Origin: Chloroflexota bacterium
GTDB lineage: Bacteria > Chloroflexota > Anaerolineae > Aggregatilineales > UBA3940
Length of the DNA stretch: 6,449 nucleotides
Direction of reading: 5' to 3'
Assembly (NCBI GenBank): GCA_010092775.1
Contig: JAADYZ010000064.1
Span: 1-6,449 of the forward strand
A program made the position numbers and the translations under genes. The notes beneath the pieces are model-generated. The model worked only from the letters and a program-made list of their open reading frames with translations. It searched no databases and was not told where the DNA came from. This document shows, in pieces, positions 5,497 to 6,449 of the stretch (within the stretch, counting starts at the first letter, position 1; the number at the start of each line of letters is the position of its first letter).

Positions 5497-6449
5497 AAGC
5501 TCTCTCCGATCTCGCGCAGTACATCGACTAGACGATCTGTTTGATCGGGTTTCCCAACGGTGATACGCAGGCAGTTTTCTAGCCCAGGCTTATTGTAGTA
5601 GCGCACCAAAATCCCGCGTTTGGCCAAGTGGGTCTTCAAAGTCAATGCATCAAGCTGGCCGCCAACCACCCGACACAATACGAAGTTCGCAGCGGTGGGA
5701 TACGGCTTCAGATAGTCAATTGACTCTAGCGCCAGATACAGTCGCTCGCGCTCGGTGATAATCCGCGCGACATTGTCGAGCAAGCGCGGGAGGTCCTCTA
5801 AAGAAGCTAGAGCTGCGGCCTGAGCTGAGACGCTAACATTGTAGGGCTGTTTGATCTTCCACATGTGTTCCATGATCCACAACGGCATGATCCCATAGCC
5901 GACCCGCAGGCCAGCCAGGCCTGCCCATTTGCTAAAGGTGCGCAGGGTGATCAGATTCGGTGTGTCCGGCACTCGCGTCGCCGCACCAGCATCGCCGGTA
6001 AACTCGCAGTAGGCTTCATCCGACACGACAATGATCGGCAGGCTTAGCAAGAAATCAATCTCTGCCTCTGTAACCGGGGTGCCAGTCGGGTTATTCGGAT
6101 TCGCCAGGAAGAACAACTTCGCACGGGTTTGGTAGACGGCTTCTTCAATGGCCGGTAGGTCAAGCGTGTAATCGGACCGGCGAGGCACATCCACGAGATT
6201 GGCCGCACTCACATCTGCATCAAAACGATACATGCCAAAAGTTGGCTGAGAGGTCAAGACCGGATCGCCTGGCGACAAGAACAGCCGCATCAATAAGTCA
6301 ATAATCTCATCCGAGCCATGCCCCACAAAAACATACTCAATTGGCACGTTGACGTACTCAGCGATCTTCTCGCGCAGCTTACGCGACTCTGGGTCGGGGT
6401 AGATGTGGGTAACACCATCTAATTCGGCCAACGCCTTCAGCGCCGCTGG
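5493..6449 (-). CDS. hisC: Histidinol-phosphate aminotransferase HisC, 5' end cut by the window
   Basis: HisC is a fold-type I PLP aminotransferase that moves the amino group of glutamate to imidazole acetol-phosphate, giving histidinol-phosphate. The frame stays open to the right edge, so 318 C-terminal residues are visible. A usual HisC of about 350-370 residues would need roughly 35-45 more, including the N-terminal ENP-type motif. Using fragment numbering, visible motifs are YPDP (17-20), GHGSDEII (43-50, PLP-phosphate loop), ANPNNPTGTP (116-125), SDEAY (143-147, PLP-contacting Asp and Tyr), TFSKWAGLAGLRVGYG (171-186, Schiff-base Lys174 and Arg182) and CLRITVG (293-299, carboxylate-binding Arg295). 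A TTG at 6429-6431 is an internal codon, not the start, because residues upstream of it (PAALKAL) still match HisC. The gene ends in the GTGA overlap with hisB. Confidence 0.96.
   Translation of the reverse strand, partial: PAALKALAELDGVTHIYPDPESRKLREKIAEYVNVPIEYVFVGHGSDEIIDLLMRLFLSPGDPVLTSQPTFGMYRFDADVSAANLVDVPRRSDYTLDLPAIEEAVYQTRAKLFFLANPNNPTGTPVTEAEIDFLLSLPIIVVSDEAYCEFTGDAGAATRVPDTPNLITLRTFSKWAGLAGLRVGYGIMPLWIMEHMWKIKQPYNVSVSAQAAALASLEDLPRLLDNVARIITERERLYLALESIDYLKPYPTAANFVLCRVVGGQLDALTLKTHLAKRGILVRYYNKPGLENCLRITVGKPDQTDRLVDVLREIGESL
5501..5507 (-). promoter_or_regulatory. Shine-Dalgarno for the GTG start of hisB
   Basis: The minus strand reads GGAGAGA in the last codons of hisC (Gly-Glu-Ser region), 4 bases before the GTG at 5494-5496; the GGAG core is 7 bases away. 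It supports the GTG start and the 4-base overlap with hisC. Confidence 0.5.

Noticed and set aside
5906..5924. 7-bp inverted repeat with 5-base loop in hisC
   Set aside because: It falls on the conserved GLAGLR codons beside the PLP lysine, is short, and is explained by repeated Gly/Ala/Leu codons.

Overview
The window is a continuous stretch of one histidine-biosynthesis operon. Every real gene lies on the minus strand, so transcription runs from the right edge to the left. In transcription order the genes are: hisC (5' end cut by the right edge), hisB, an M20D-type amidohydrolase, hisH, hisA, a second M20 metallohydrolase of the ArgE/DapE/CPS1-like kind, hisF, and hisI (3' end cut by the left edge). 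Neighbours are separated by at most 26 bases. hisC/hisB overlap by 4 bases, and hisF/hisI probably overlap by 8. No stretch of more than 26 bases lacks a gene, and I saw no promoter, terminator, RNA gene, mobile element or CRISPR array. The operon's promoter and terminator must lie outside the window.

The his genes cover the middle of the pathway. HisI (PR-AMP cyclohydrolase) feeds HisA (ProFAR isomerase). HisH and HisF form the two-subunit IGP synthase. HisB dehydrates IGP, and HisC transaminates imidazole acetol-phosphate to histidinol-phosphate. HisB is the short monofunctional dehydratase with no fused histidinol-phosphate phosphatase. The genes for HisG, HisD and a separate phosphatase are not in the window. 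All catalytic motifs I could check are intact, so these look like working genes.

The unusual part is the presence of two M20-family zinc hydrolases from different subfamilies. Each sits at a separate point of the otherwise ordinary hisC-B-H-A-F-I order: one between hisB and hisH, the other between hisA and hisF. Neither belongs to the known histidine pathway. Their tight spacing implies co-transcription, which suggests a link between de novo synthesis and release of histidine (or another amino acid) from N-acyl or peptide conjugates. That link is inference only.

The organism is a moderately GC-rich bacterium that uses ATG, GTG and probably TTG starts with Shine-Dalgarno sequences of varying strength. 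The HisF and HisA protein sequences and the CPS1-like M20 remind me of Chloroflexota, but I hold this loosely because nothing in the window fixes the taxonomy.
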